From contig NZ_JAAGKO020000041.1 in assembly GCF_027947535.2 (NCBI RefSeq), positions 16,938 through 80,937 on the forward strand: 64,000 nucleotides of DNA, read 5' to 3'. Within the stretch, counting starts at the first letter, position 1, and every line of letters begins with the position of its first letter. A program made the position numbers and the translations under genes. The stretch is from Streptantibioticus silvisoli (GTDB taxonomy: Bacteria; Actinomycetota; Actinomycetes; Streptomycetales; Streptomycetaceae). Below the pieces are notes generated by a model, which saw only the letters and a program-made list of their open reading frames with translations, was not told the origin of the DNA and made no database searches. Positions 20,099-28,927 of the stretch are shown here, piece after piece.

Positions 20099-22713
20099 GC
20101 GCGGTCTCCTTCCAGGTCCCGGGCGGCGCCGGGCAGGCCCAACAGCAGCCTGAGGGTGGGCAGTACGGCGTCGGCGCGACCGGGGTCGAGGCCCGCGCCG
20201 AACCCGGCGGCCCCCGGCTCACCGCCGCCCCCGCCCACCGTGCCACCGGCCGTCGACGGGCCGCGGCGCACCAACTCCCCCACCGTGCGCCGCACTCCGC
20301 TGTCGAACTCCGCGAACGTCCGCCGGATCAGCGGCAGTACGTCGGTGAACGCCTCCTCCGGCACCCCCGTCAGCCAGCCGTCGACCAGCGCCAGCAGCCG
20401 CTCGTCGTGCACCAGGAGCATCCCGCCGCCGGACAGGAAACCCTCCACCCAGGCGGCCGCCTCCCGGGGCGCGGTGCCCGGCGACAGGGCCAGCCCCATC
20501 AGCCGCGCGGCCTCGGCGGTCTCCAGCCGGGCGTCGTCCAGCAGCAGCCGGGCGGCCCGGCCCCGGATCAGCCCCGGGGTCGTCGCGTCCCGGCCGGCCA
20601 GGGAACGCAGCACGCCGGCCCACCGGCCCCGCAGCGGCTCGTGCGCCCCGGCCAGCAGCGCGACCGCCGCGTGCACGCCGTCGAGGTGGCCGCGCATCTC
20701 CCGGGCGCCGTCCTCGCCGAGCCCGGCACAGGCGGGCGGCAGACCGACGCAGATCCGGGTGGCCAGCCCCTCGGCGACCTCCCGCAGCGCGCCCGCGTCG
20801 GTACCGCGCACGTCCCCGTACCGGACCGAACGCACCAGCGCCGGCAGCGCGCCGGCCAGCCGGCTCACGTCCGTGTCGAGCGCGGCGCGGTCGGCCAGCA
20901 CCCGCATGACGGTGGGCAGCGCGCCCGGCAGGTCGGCGAGCAGGCAGCGTTCGGCGATCGCGGTGACGCCGTCCAGACCCGCCGCGGTCTCCGCGGCGTC
21001 CCGCGCCCTGGCGGTGGCGGCGGACTCCACGGTGGTGCCCCACACGCCGGCCTCGGCGACCCGCACCGACAACTCCGGTTCCCAGCACAGCTGCCAGCTC
21101 TCCCGGAAGGTGCCGGTGCCCTGCCGCGCCTCGCCCGGCCGGCCCCACTCGACGCCGAGCAGGCCGAGCCGGTGCAGCAGGCGGCTGCGGGCGGCGTCGT
21201 TGTCGCTGCGCAGGTCGAGGTCGAGCTGCCGGTCGGCCGCCTCGGGCTTCAGGCGCAGCGTGCGCTGTGTACGGACCAGGTCGCGCGCGAGCGGGACGGC
21301 GGGCGCGCTGTCGGGCACGGTGCCGAGGTCCTCGCCGACGACGAGCCGGTCGTGGATGAGGGCCGGCAGGACGTCGGAGCCGTCGCACATCACCGCGCGC
21401 ACCGCGTCGTGGGCCTCGCCGAGCCCGGCCAGCGGACGGCCGCGCAGGGCCGCCAGGGTCTCGGCCAGCCGGACCGCCTCGATGACGTGCGCGGACGAGA
21501 CCGGATGGTCCTGCGCGCGCAGCAGTCCCGCGACGGCGGTCATCCACCGGGGGACGACGCGGTCGGGGGCGCTGAACAGATGGTCGTACCAGCCGGGCGA
21601 GTCGATGCCGGCGCCGTACCCGCTGCGCCGCGCCAGCCTGCGGTGCGTCCACGGCACCCACGTCAGCTCGGCCCTGACCTTGGGCAGCCCCCTCAGCAGC
21701 CGCCGGTCGGCGGTGACGGTGGCGTCCGCGCGCAACGCCGGTACGTGCCAGGCGCCGCACACCACGGCGACCCGCCCGAACTCCTTGACCGCCTCCCGCA
21801 GCCGCAACCGCATGTGCGCCTCGCGGATCGCGTCGTCCCGGTGGCCACCGTCGCCGTAGCGTTCGCGCAACGCCTCCATGGCCGACGCCAGCGCGGTGAA
21901 CGGCGCGAGCGGGTCGTCGCCCTCCCGGCCGCGGTGCTCGACGGCGTCCTCCCACCACCGCTCGGGATCGTCGTACCCGGCAGCCCGCGCCAGCACCGCC
22001 AGCGGATCGACCCGTACGGCGGCGGAATCCTCAGCGTCCTGCGGGGTGTGGGCGCACGGGGCGCCGGCTTCGGGGGCGCCGGCTTCGGGGGCGCCGTCTT
22101 CCGGGGTGCCGTCTTCCGGGGTGCCGTCCGTACGCGGAACGATGTCGGGCGTGCCGTCCTCCGGAACGCCGAACTCCGCTCCGGCCTCAGGCGTGCCGCC
22201 TTCGGGCGTGTCGCGCTGCGCGCCCTCTTCCGGGGGCACCGATTCGCCGGCGGGGTCGGCGTCGGCCTCGGCGGGCTCCGCGTCGGCCTCGGCGGGATCG
22301 GCCTCGGCGAGCTCCTGCCGTGCGTCGCGTTCGGCGTGCAGTGCGAGGGAGTTGGCGGCGGGCAGGTCGATGAAGCGGACCGGGACGCCGTGGTCGGTGG
22401 CCCAGCGGATGGCGACCCACTCCGGGGAGAACCGGGCGAACGGCCAGAACGCGGCCCGTGCCGGATCGCCCACCGCGTGGGCCAGGAGCGCCACCGGCGG
22501 CCGCAGTTCGGGGTCGGCGGCCAGGCCGACCACCGCGTCGGCCTCCGGCGGCCCCTCGATCAGCACGACGTCGGGCCGCCGGCTGTCCAGCGCGGCGCGG
22601 ACCGCGCGGGCCGATCCCGGGCCGTGGTGCCGCACGCCGAGCAGCCACAGCCGTTCCGCGTCGTCGCCCGCCACCGAGCCGCGCGGCGGGCCCGGGAGGG
22701 TGCCGGTGCTCAT
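20095..22713 (-). CDS. DUF5682 family protein (TraB/EreA-ChaN-like N-terminus)
   Basis: 872 residues. The N-terminus (LWLLGVRHHGPGSARAV, residues 22-38, then DVVLIEGPPE ending near residue 57) and a later GAWH motif (VAVVCGAWHVPAL, about 316-327) resemble the G-x2-H plus Glu plus G-x2-H pattern of the TraB/TIKI/EreA-ChaN superfamily; that link is my inference. Residues about 137-230 are an acidic, pentapeptide-type repeat insertion (TPEDGTPEDGAPEAG). The rest is Leu/Ala/Arg-rich and probably helical repeats. It overlaps the MoxR gene and the VWA gene by 4 bp each (ATGA both times). Function is unknown; the partnership with MoxR and VWA is obvious from gene order. Confidence 0.85.
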   Translation of the reverse strand: MSTGTLPGPPRGSVAGDDAERLWLLGVRHHGPGSARAVRAALDSRRPDVVLIEGPPEADAVVGLAADPELRPPVALLAHAVGDPARAAFWPFARFSPEWVAIRWATDHGVPVRFIDLPAANSLALHAERDARQELAEADPAEADAEPAEADADPAGESVPPEEGAQRDTPEGGTPEAGAEFGVPEDGTPDIVPRTDGTPEDGTPEDGAPEAGAPEAGAPCAHTPQDAEDSAAVRVDPLAVLARAAGYDDPERWWEDAVEHRGREGDDPLAPFTALASAMEALRERYGDGGHRDDAIREAHMRLRLREAVKEFGRVAVVCGAWHVPALRADATVTADRRLLRGLPKVRAELTWVPWTHRRLARRSGYGAGIDSPGWYDHLFSAPDRVVPRWMTAVAGLLRAQDHPVSSAHVIEAVRLAETLAALRGRPLAGLGEAHDAVRAVMCDGSDVLPALIHDRLVVGEDLGTVPDSAPAVPLARDLVRTQRTLRLKPEAADRQLDLDLRSDNDAARSRLLHRLGLLGVEWGRPGEARQGTGTFRESWQLCWEPELSVRVAEAGVWGTTVESAATARARDAAETAAGLDGVTAIAERCLLADLPGALPTVMRVLADRAALDTDVSRLAGALPALVRSVRYGDVRGTDAGALREVAEGLATRICVGLPPACAGLGEDGAREMRGHLDGVHAAVALLAGAHEPLRGRWAGVLRSLAGRDATTPGLIRGRAARLLLDDARLETAEAARLMGLALSPGTAPREAAAWVEGFLSGGGMLLVHDERLLALVDGWLTGVPEEAFTDVLPLIRRTFAEFDSGVRRTVGELVRRGPSTAGGTVGGGGGEPGAAGFGAGLDPGRADAVLPTLRLLLGLPGAARDLEGDRA

Positions 22714-23795
22714 GCGCCCACCTCGCGACAGGCCCGGTAGAAGTCCTTCCAGCCCGACCGCTCGCGCACCACGGACTCCAGGTACTCCCGCCAGACCACC
22801 CGGTCGGCCGCCGGATCACGGACCACCGCGCCGAGGATGCCGGCCGCCACGTCGGCGGCGCGCAACCGCCCGTCGCCGAAGTGCGCCGCCAGCGCCAGGC
22901 CGCCGGTGACCACCGAGATCGCTTCGGCGGTGGACAGCGTGCCGGACGGCGACTTGACCTTGATCCGGCCGTCGGCGGTGATCCCGTCGCGCAGCTCGCG
23001 GAAGACGGTGACGACACGGCGGATCTCGTCGGCGCCGTGCGGCACCGGCGGCAGGTCGAGGGCGCGGCCGAGCTGCTCCACGCGGCGGGCGACGATGTCG
23101 ACCTCGTCCTCCACGCTGGACGGCAGCGGCAGGACGACGGTGTTGAACCGGCGCCGCAGCGCGCTGGACAGCTCGTTGACCCCCCGGTCGCGGTCGTTGG
23201 CGGTGGCGATCAGGTTGAACCCGCGGACCGCCATCACCTCCTCGCCCAGCTCCGGGATCGGGAGGGTCTTCTCCGACAGGATGGTGATCAGACTGTCCTG
23301 CACGTCGGCCGGTACGCGGGTCAGCTCCTCGACGCGCGCGATTCCGCCGCCGGCCATGGCCCGCAGGACCGGGCCGGGCACCAGGGCGTCGCGGCTCGGG
23401 CCGTGGGCGAGCAGCTGGGCGTAGTTCCAGCCGTAGCGGATCGCCTCCTCCGGGGTGCCGGCGGTGCCCTGGACCAGCAGCGTGGAGTCGCCGCTGATGG
23501 CGGCGGCCAGGTGCTCCGACACCCAGGTCTTCGCGGTGCCGGGCACGCCGAGCAGCAGCAGCGCGCGGTCGGTGGCCAAGGTGGTCACCGCGACCTCGAC
23601 GATCCGGCGCGGTCCCACGTACTTCGGGGTGATCACCGTGCCGTCCGGCAGCGCGCCGCCGAGCAGGTAGGTGGCGACGGCCCAGGGCGACATGTTCCAA
23701 CGGGCCGGGCGCGGGCGGTCGTCGGCCGCGGCGAGGGCCTTGAGCTCCTCGGCGAATGCGTCCTCGGCGTGCGGCCGAAGGGCCTGTTCTGTCAT
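22710..23795 (-). CDS. MoxR-family AAA+ ATPase
   Basis: 361 residues. Walker A GVPGTAKT at 83-90, the sensor/arginine-finger region with LIATANDRDRGVNELSSALRRRF, and Walker B-like ARVEELTRVP where the usual DE is replaced by EE. MoxR ATPases remodel partner proteins together with VWA-domain proteins; here the partners are encoded directly downstream with 4-bp overlaps. ATG 23795 was chosen: MTEQALRPHAEDAF gives normal family length, while an open frame extends far upstream without conservation. First gene of the leftward operon, reading from the shared regulatory region at 23.8-24.0 kb. Confidence 0.92.
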   Translation of the reverse strand: MTEQALRPHAEDAFAEELKALAAADDRPRPARWNMSPWAVATYLLGGALPDGTVITPKYVGPRRIVEVAVTTLATDRALLLLGVPGTAKTWVSEHLAAAISGDSTLLVQGTAGTPEEAIRYGWNYAQLLAHGPSRDALVPGPVLRAMAGGGIARVEELTRVPADVQDSLITILSEKTLPIPELGEEVMAVRGFNLIATANDRDRGVNELSSALRRRFNTVVLPLPSSVEDEVDIVARRVEQLGRALDLPPVPHGADEIRRVVTVFRELRDGITADGRIKVKSPSGTLSTAEAISVVTGGLALAAHFGDGRLRAADVAAGILGAVVRDPAADRVVWREYLESVVRERSGWKDFYRACREVGA

Positions 23796-23855
23796 GGCTG
23801 CCCCCAACGATGCGTGTGCGCGGTCAGGTTGGAATTCGGTACGACGAAATGCCCA

Positions 23856-23907
23856 GCGGGAACCACGCGGTTCCCGCTCCAACCCCCGGGAACCGCCTAC
23901 GGGTTCC
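23856..23907. promoter_or_regulatory. Two tandem GGAACC/GGTTCC inverted repeats
   Basis: GCGGGAACC-ACGC-GGTTCCCGC (23856-23877) is a perfect 9-bp inverted repeat; GGAACC-7 nt-GGTTCC (23889-23907) is a second with the same half-site. They sit between the MoxR gene and its likely promoter, so they may be operators or paired hairpins in the MoxR leader RNA. Confidence 0.55.
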
Positions 23908-23930
23908 ACCCTGCACCAGCCCTCTGACAA
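23908..23930 (-). promoter_or_regulatory. Near-match PafBC-type promoter for the MoxR operon
   Basis: On the minus strand TTGTCAGAG-N8-CAGGGT resembles the PafBC (RecA-NDp) consensus TTGTCRGTG-N8-TANNNT, with one change in the upstream element and one in the -10. It lies about 115 bp before the MoxR start and mirrors the perfect match on the other strand. Confidence 0.4.
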
Positions 23931-23979
23931 TCCGTCCGAGATCGCACGTGACCGCAGGTCAGAGACGTTCCCGGGGCGA

Positions 23980-24002
23980 TTGTCAGTGGGCGCTCGTAGC
24001 GT
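23980..24002 (+). promoter_or_regulatory. PafBC (RecA-NDp) DNA-damage promoter of the SWIM gene
   Basis: TTGTCAGTG-N8-TAGCGT matches the actinobacterial RecA-independent DNA-damage promoter consensus (TTGTCRGTG-N8-TANNNT, bound by PafBC) at every specified base. The -10 ends at 24002 and the ATG is at 24010, so the transcript should be leaderless. The match is seen directly; damage induction is inferred from the known consensus. Confidence 0.75.
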
Positions 24003-24009
24003 TGCGGGC

Positions 24010-25401
24010 ATGGAGGACACCGAAGTGAGGTGGTCGCCCGAGCAGGTGCTGGCGCTTGCTCCTGACGCCGCCTCGAACAAGGCCGGAGCGAAGCTCGGCG
24101 TGCCCGGTCCGTGGTCCGGCACGGGCACCTCACCCGCGGCCGGCGGGGCGGGCCCGTGGGTGTGGGGCGAGTGCCGGGGCAGCGGGGCGAAGCCGTACCG
24201 GGCGGTGGCCGATCTCGGGGGGCCGCCGGCCTTCCGCTGCACCTGCCCGAGCCGCAAGTTCCCCTGCAAGCACGCCTTGGGGCTGCTGCTGCTCTGGTCC
24301 CACCGGGACCCGGCGGCCGGCTTCCCCGCGGCGGGCGCGGACGCGGCGCCGGACTGGGTGCGCGAGTGGCGGGACGCGCGGTCGGCGGCCGGGGAGCGCA
24401 GGGCCGCCGCGACCGGGGAGAACGCGGCGGGGAAGGCCGACCCGCAGGCGGCGCGGCGGCGGGCCGAACGGCGGGCGAAACGGGTGGCGGACGGCGTCAG
24501 CGAGCTGGAGCAGCGGCTGGCCGACCAGATCCGCACCGGCTTCGCGGCCACCGGTCCGGCCGGCTGGCAGGTGTGGGACGAGGTCGCGGCCCGCATGGTC
24601 GACGCGCAGGCCCCCGGACTCGCCTCGCGCGCCCGGGAGTTCGCCGCCATACCGGGCTCCGGCGGGGACTGGCCGTCCCGGATGCTGGAGGAGCACGGTC
24701 TGCTGCACCTGCTGGCCCGCGGCCACCAGGCGGGCGACGCACTGCCGCGGGGGCTGGCCGCGACCGTGCGTGCCCGGGTCGGTTTCACCACCGACAGCGC
24801 CGAACTGCTGGCCGGTCCCGCCGTTCGGGACCGCTGGCTGGTGCTCGCGCGGCAGGACAGCGCCGAGGGCAGGCTCACCACGCGCCGGACCTGGCTGCTC
24901 GGGGCGGAACTCGGGCGGTCGGCACTGCTGCTGTCGTTCGGCGCGGCGGGCCGGTCGCCGGAGCTGTCGCTGCCGGTCGGCCGCACGCTCGACGCCGAAC
25001 TCGCCTTCCACCCCGGCGCGTCGCCCCTGCGGGCGGTACTCGGCGAACGGCACGGTGAGCCGGGCCCCGGCACGGTGCCGCCCGGGGTGCGGGTCGGCGA
25101 GGCGCTGGACGGGTACGGCCGGGCGCTGGCGGCGGACCCTTGGCTGGAGGGCTGGCCGGTGGTGCTGGCCGGCGTGGTCCCGATACCGGCGCCGACCGGC
25201 TGGCAGCTGTCCGACGCGGACGGCGGCGCCGCGCTGCCCGTCGACCCCCGGCGGCTCGGACGTCCCGGTCTGTGGCGGCTGGCGGCGACATCCGGCGGCG
25301 CGCCGGTCACCGTCTTCGGCTCACTGGGACACCGCGGGTTCACCCCGCTGACCACCTGGTCGGCCGACGACGCCGAGCCGGCCCAGGCCGTGACGCTGTG
25401 A
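24010..25401 (+). CDS. SWIM zinc-finger family protein
   Basis: 463 residues. The SWIM motif C77-x-C79...C86-x-H88 (FRCTCPSRKFPCKHALGLLL) lies near the N-terminus; SWIM fingers bind DNA or proteins and occur in recombination and stress factors. A basic, Ala/Arg-rich helical linker follows (about 120-175, RRRAERRAKRVADG), then a large C-terminal region with beta-rich repeats and no named domain. ATG 24010 directly follows the -10 element, giving a leaderless transcript. It is divergent from MoxR/DUF5682/VWA and followed by a DUF5691 gene. A role with those five proteins in DNA-damage physiology is inference. Confidence 0.9.
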   Translation: MEDTEVRWSPEQVLALAPDAASNKAGAKLGVPGPWSGTGTSPAAGGAGPWVWGECRGSGAKPYRAVADLGGPPAFRCTCPSRKFPCKHALGLLLLWSHRDPAAGFPAAGADAAPDWVREWRDARSAAGERRAAATGENAAGKADPQAARRRAERRAKRVADGVSELEQRLADQIRTGFAATGPAGWQVWDEVAARMVDAQAPGLASRAREFAAIPGSGGDWPSRMLEEHGLLHLLARGHQAGDALPRGLAATVRARVGFTTDSAELLAGPAVRDRWLVLARQDSAEGRLTTRRTWLLGAELGRSALLLSFGAAGRSPELSLPVGRTLDAELAFHPGASPLRAVLGERHGEPGPGTVPPGVRVGEALDGYGRALAADPWLEGWPVVLAGVVPIPAPTGWQLSDADGGAALPVDPRRLGRPGLWRLAATSGGAPVTVFGSLGHRGFTPLTTWSADDAEPAQAVTL

Positions 25402-25480
25402 CCCGCCCGGGGCCCGACCGCGCGGCAGGGGGATCAGAGGGAACCGGGGGCGCATGGGGATCAGGAGGAGGACAGGGAGC

Positions 25481-27388
25481 ATGAACGGGACGTACGGGAC
25501 GGGCCCGGGACCGGGGACGGCGGCCGGGGGCGAGGTCGTCGACGGGGACGGCGGCGGGGCGACCGGTGCGGGGGCGCCGGTCGGCGCGGGCCCGGTGACG
25601 CCGGTCGACAGCGTGCCCGGTGGGGGTGTGCCGGGCGGGGGTGCGCTGGGCCGCGCGGACACGGCGGCCGACGGCGGCGTGGCCGGCGAGGGCGCGCCCG
25701 GCGACAACGTGCCCGGTGCGGGGGTGCCCGGCGACAGCGTGGCCGGCAAGGGCGAAGTGCCCGGCGACAGCGTGCCCGGTGACTGGGAGTCGTTGCTGTC
25801 GGCGGCGTTGCTGGGGACGGACCGGCGTGGCGGGCCGGGCGGGGAGCGGGACGCGGCGGTGGCGTTGCTGGACGCGGCGGCGGTCGCCACGGTGCGGCGG
25901 CGGGCCGGGCTGCGCCCCGCGGTGAGCGCGGAGCACCCGGCACCGGCCGCGCCGGACACCCGGCCGCCGTTGCCGGAGCCGGCGGCGCGGCGGTTGGCGC
26001 AGTTGCTCAACGACCGTGCGGGGGCGGCCGGTTCGGGCGGTGGGCGGAGCAGTGCGCCGAGTCTGGCGGAGTTGCTGCCGCAGTGGCTGGCGGCGGCCAA
26101 CGCGTACGGATACCGGCCGCCGCCCTCGTCGCTGCCCGGTCTGCTCGACGCCGCGCGGGCCAGGACCGACCTGCGCGCCGGCGCGGTGACGCTGGCCGGA
26201 CCGCGCGGGCGATGGCTGGCCGGGCTGAACGCGGACTGGAAGTTCGCGCTGCGGTCCGGGGACCACGGCGCCGCGGGGGACGCGGCGCAGGATCCACGGG
26301 CGGCACGGGCGTTGTGGGAGGAGGGGCTGTTCGCCGAGCGGGTGGCGCTGCTGTCCGCGCTGCGGGTGGACGATCCGGCGGCCGGGCTGGCGTTGCTGCG
26401 GTCCTCCTGGGGGCAGGAACGGGCCGAGGACCGGCTGCTGTTCCTCGACTCGCTGCGCACCGGACTCGGCCCGGCGGACGAGGAGTTCCTGGAGGCGGCG
26501 CTGACCGACCGCAGTCGCAACGTGCGGTCCACCGCCGCGGAGCTGCTGTCCTGCCTGCCCGGTTCAGCGCTTTCCCACCGGATGGCCGAACGGGCCCTGG
26601 CCTGCGTCACGTTGGACCGTACGGGGGTCGGTCCGCGCGTGGTCGTCGAGGCACCGCGGGAGTGCGACGCGGGGATGGAACGTGACGGGGTGGTCGTCAC
26701 TCCGCCGTCCGGGCGGGGTCAACGGGCCTGGTGGCTGGGGCAGTTAGTGGAGGCCGCGGGGCTGGGGGGCTGGGGGGAGCGGTTGGGTGGCCGGTCGCCG
26801 GAGCAGATCGTCGCGCTGGCGGTGGCGGACGGCTGGCGGGACGACCTGCACGGGGCGTGGTCCCGCGCGGCGGTGCGGCAGGGCGACGCGGAGTGGGCGC
26901 GCGCCCTGCTGGGTCCGCCGCCGTCCGTTCCGGCGTCGGCGGCGGTGGCGGGCGATCCGGCGCGGCTGCTGTCCGTACTGCCGGAGCACGAACGGGCGGC
27001 GTGGGTAACGGAGTTCGTCGCGGCGCACGGGCTGTCGGAGGCGTTCCGGATGCTGGGCGCGTGCGCGGTGCCGTGGGCCCGGCCGCTGGGGCGTGCGGTG
27101 ATCGACGCGCTGGACATAGCCCGGGAGGCCGGCAGTTACCCGTGGAGCTTCAGCGGCGTCATGGGGCTGGCGGAACGCTGCCTGGACCCCTCCGACGCCG
27201 GCCGGCTCACCCCCTTCACCGCCGAGCCCTCCGAGGACGGCCCGCACGCCGCGCCCGGGGCGGCCGGCTACTGGACGGAGGCGTTCCGCCGCCTGGTCAC
27301 CACGCTCCAGCTCCGCGCCGTGATGCACGCGGAACTGGCCGGCACGGACCTCGACGGGGCGGTGGCCGCCGTCCGTGGAGGGTGCTGA
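25481..27388 (+). CDS. DUF5691 family protein with repeat-expanded N-terminus
   Basis: 635 residues from ATG 25481; AGGAGGAGG lies 9 nt upstream. Residues 1-105 are Gly/Val/Pro/Asp-rich five-residue repeats (VPGGGVPGGG, VPGDSVAGKGEVPGDS), which are probably not part of the conserved domain. From DWESLLSAALLGTDRRGG onward the protein is Leu/Ala-rich and helical, with HEAT-like pieces (LTDRSRNVRSTAAELLSCL) consistent with DUF5691. It follows the SWIM gene by 79 bp and is probably its operon partner. Molecular function is unknown. Confidence 0.82.
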   Translation: MNGTYGTGPGPGTAAGGEVVDGDGGGATGAGAPVGAGPVTPVDSVPGGGVPGGGALGRADTAADGGVAGEGAPGDNVPGAGVPGDSVAGKGEVPGDSVPGDWESLLSAALLGTDRRGGPGGERDAAVALLDAAAVATVRRRAGLRPAVSAEHPAPAAPDTRPPLPEPAARRLAQLLNDRAGAAGSGGGRSSAPSLAELLPQWLAAANAYGYRPPPSSLPGLLDAARARTDLRAGAVTLAGPRGRWLAGLNADWKFALRSGDHGAAGDAAQDPRAARALWEEGLFAERVALLSALRVDDPAAGLALLRSSWGQERAEDRLLFLDSLRTGLGPADEEFLEAALTDRSRNVRSTAAELLSCLPGSALSHRMAERALACVTLDRTGVGPRVVVEAPRECDAGMERDGVVVTPPSGRGQRAWWLGQLVEAAGLGGWGERLGGRSPEQIVALAVADGWRDDLHGAWSRAAVRQGDAEWARALLGPPPSVPASAAVAGDPARLLSVLPEHERAAWVTEFVAAHGLSEAFRMLGACAVPWARPLGRAVIDALDIAREAGSYPWSFSGVMGLAERCLDPSDAGRLTPFTAEPSEDGPHAAPGAAGYWTEAFRRLVTTLQLRAVMHAELAGTDLDGAVAAVRGGC

Positions 27389-27882
27389 CGGACGGGGGCG
27401 GTTGCCCTTGCAGGGGCTGACGGGCGGAGGGCGTCGGGGCGGGAGCCGCTGTCCTTGCAGGGGCTGACGGGCGGGGGCGTCGGGGCGAGGACCGCTGTCC
27501 ATCGGGCCCGCTCCCCCGAGGAACACCAGCACCGGCGGCCCTGCGCTGGGCACCGGCGTCCGCACCGCACCGGCGCCCGCACCTCGCCGGAGATCGCGCA
27601 TCGTCGCGCCCCCGCAGGGCCCCGCTGTCCGTACCCCCGGAGGAACCGGGCGTGGGCGCCCCCGGGAGCGGCTGCGGGTCCGCACCCTCGCAGGGACCGG
27701 CCGTCGGCAAGCCCGCAGGGCCCCACATCGGTGACCCCAGCAGGAACCGATGCGGGCGCAGAAGAACCCGTTGCCGCCCCCAAGAAACCGTTGCACTCCG
27801 GAGGGGTCGTCGCGCCTCCGGAGGGACGGGATGCGGAGGGAGCGGGCCGACCCCGGCCGGATCAGGCCGACCCCCGGCCGGA
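27389..27882. repeat. Intergenic gap with 47-bp tandem repeat
   Basis: Two imperfect 47-bp copies beginning CTTGCAGGGGCTGACGGGCG cover about 27407-27500. Further down is irregular GC-rich sequence and a short duplicated GACCCCGGCCGGATCAGGCC next to the icmB stop. No gene was supported on either strand. Confidence 0.65.
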
Positions 27883-28290
<408 letters not shown>

Positions 28291-28927
28291 CACTGCCTCC
28301 ATGCTTGCCTTCGCCGTGGTCGCCACCGGCACGCGTGAACGAACGTTATCGCCAGCTTCCCTGTCGCGCAGCCAAGGGCAGCACACCGAGTGCGAAATCA
28401 CACGGCTGCCGCCGGTGACAACCGCCCCCGGGCGGCCGGACCGCGGGATCGGGCTTCCGCGCCGCCCGTTATCTCCCGGTCTCGCTCGCCCGGCGGACTG
28501 CCCGACGTCGGCGCCGGGCCTCAGCGAGTGCGGTCGGCGGCGCGGTCCGACTGGCACCGAAGGTCCCGTTCACCCATGTGATCACCCGACAATCGCAACG
28601 GCCGCCCCAAGCGACTGGCGACGTTCCCGGGAGCCCGCCGCGCGGCAGAGGCCCCGAAGACCGCCAGAACCTCCGCAGCCCCGGAATGCCGGAACGCCGG
28701 ACGACCCGCCGGAGCCTCGGCCCCGGGACGCCGAAACCCACCGGAGCCGCCGCACCCCAGAAGCCCGGAACCCGGAACCCGGAACCCGGAACCCCGAACC
28801 CCGAACCCGGGAGCCCGCAGCCCCAGAAGCCCGAAACCCACCGGAGCCGCCGCACCCCCAGAAGCCGGAACCCCGAACCCGTGAACCCGCAGCCCCAGAA
28901 GCCTGGAACCCCGGAAACCGCCGGAGG
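28291..28927. repeat. Intergenic gap with GGAACCC array and a 28-bp direct repeat
   Basis: A 28-bp sequence starting CCGAAACCCACCGGAGCC occurs at 28731-28758 and again at 28831-28858, exactly 100 bp apart. Between them are at least four tandem GGAACCC units (28767-28794) decaying into CCGAACC variants. The 7-bp period rules out coding. Both strands are otherwise empty. Confidence 0.75.
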
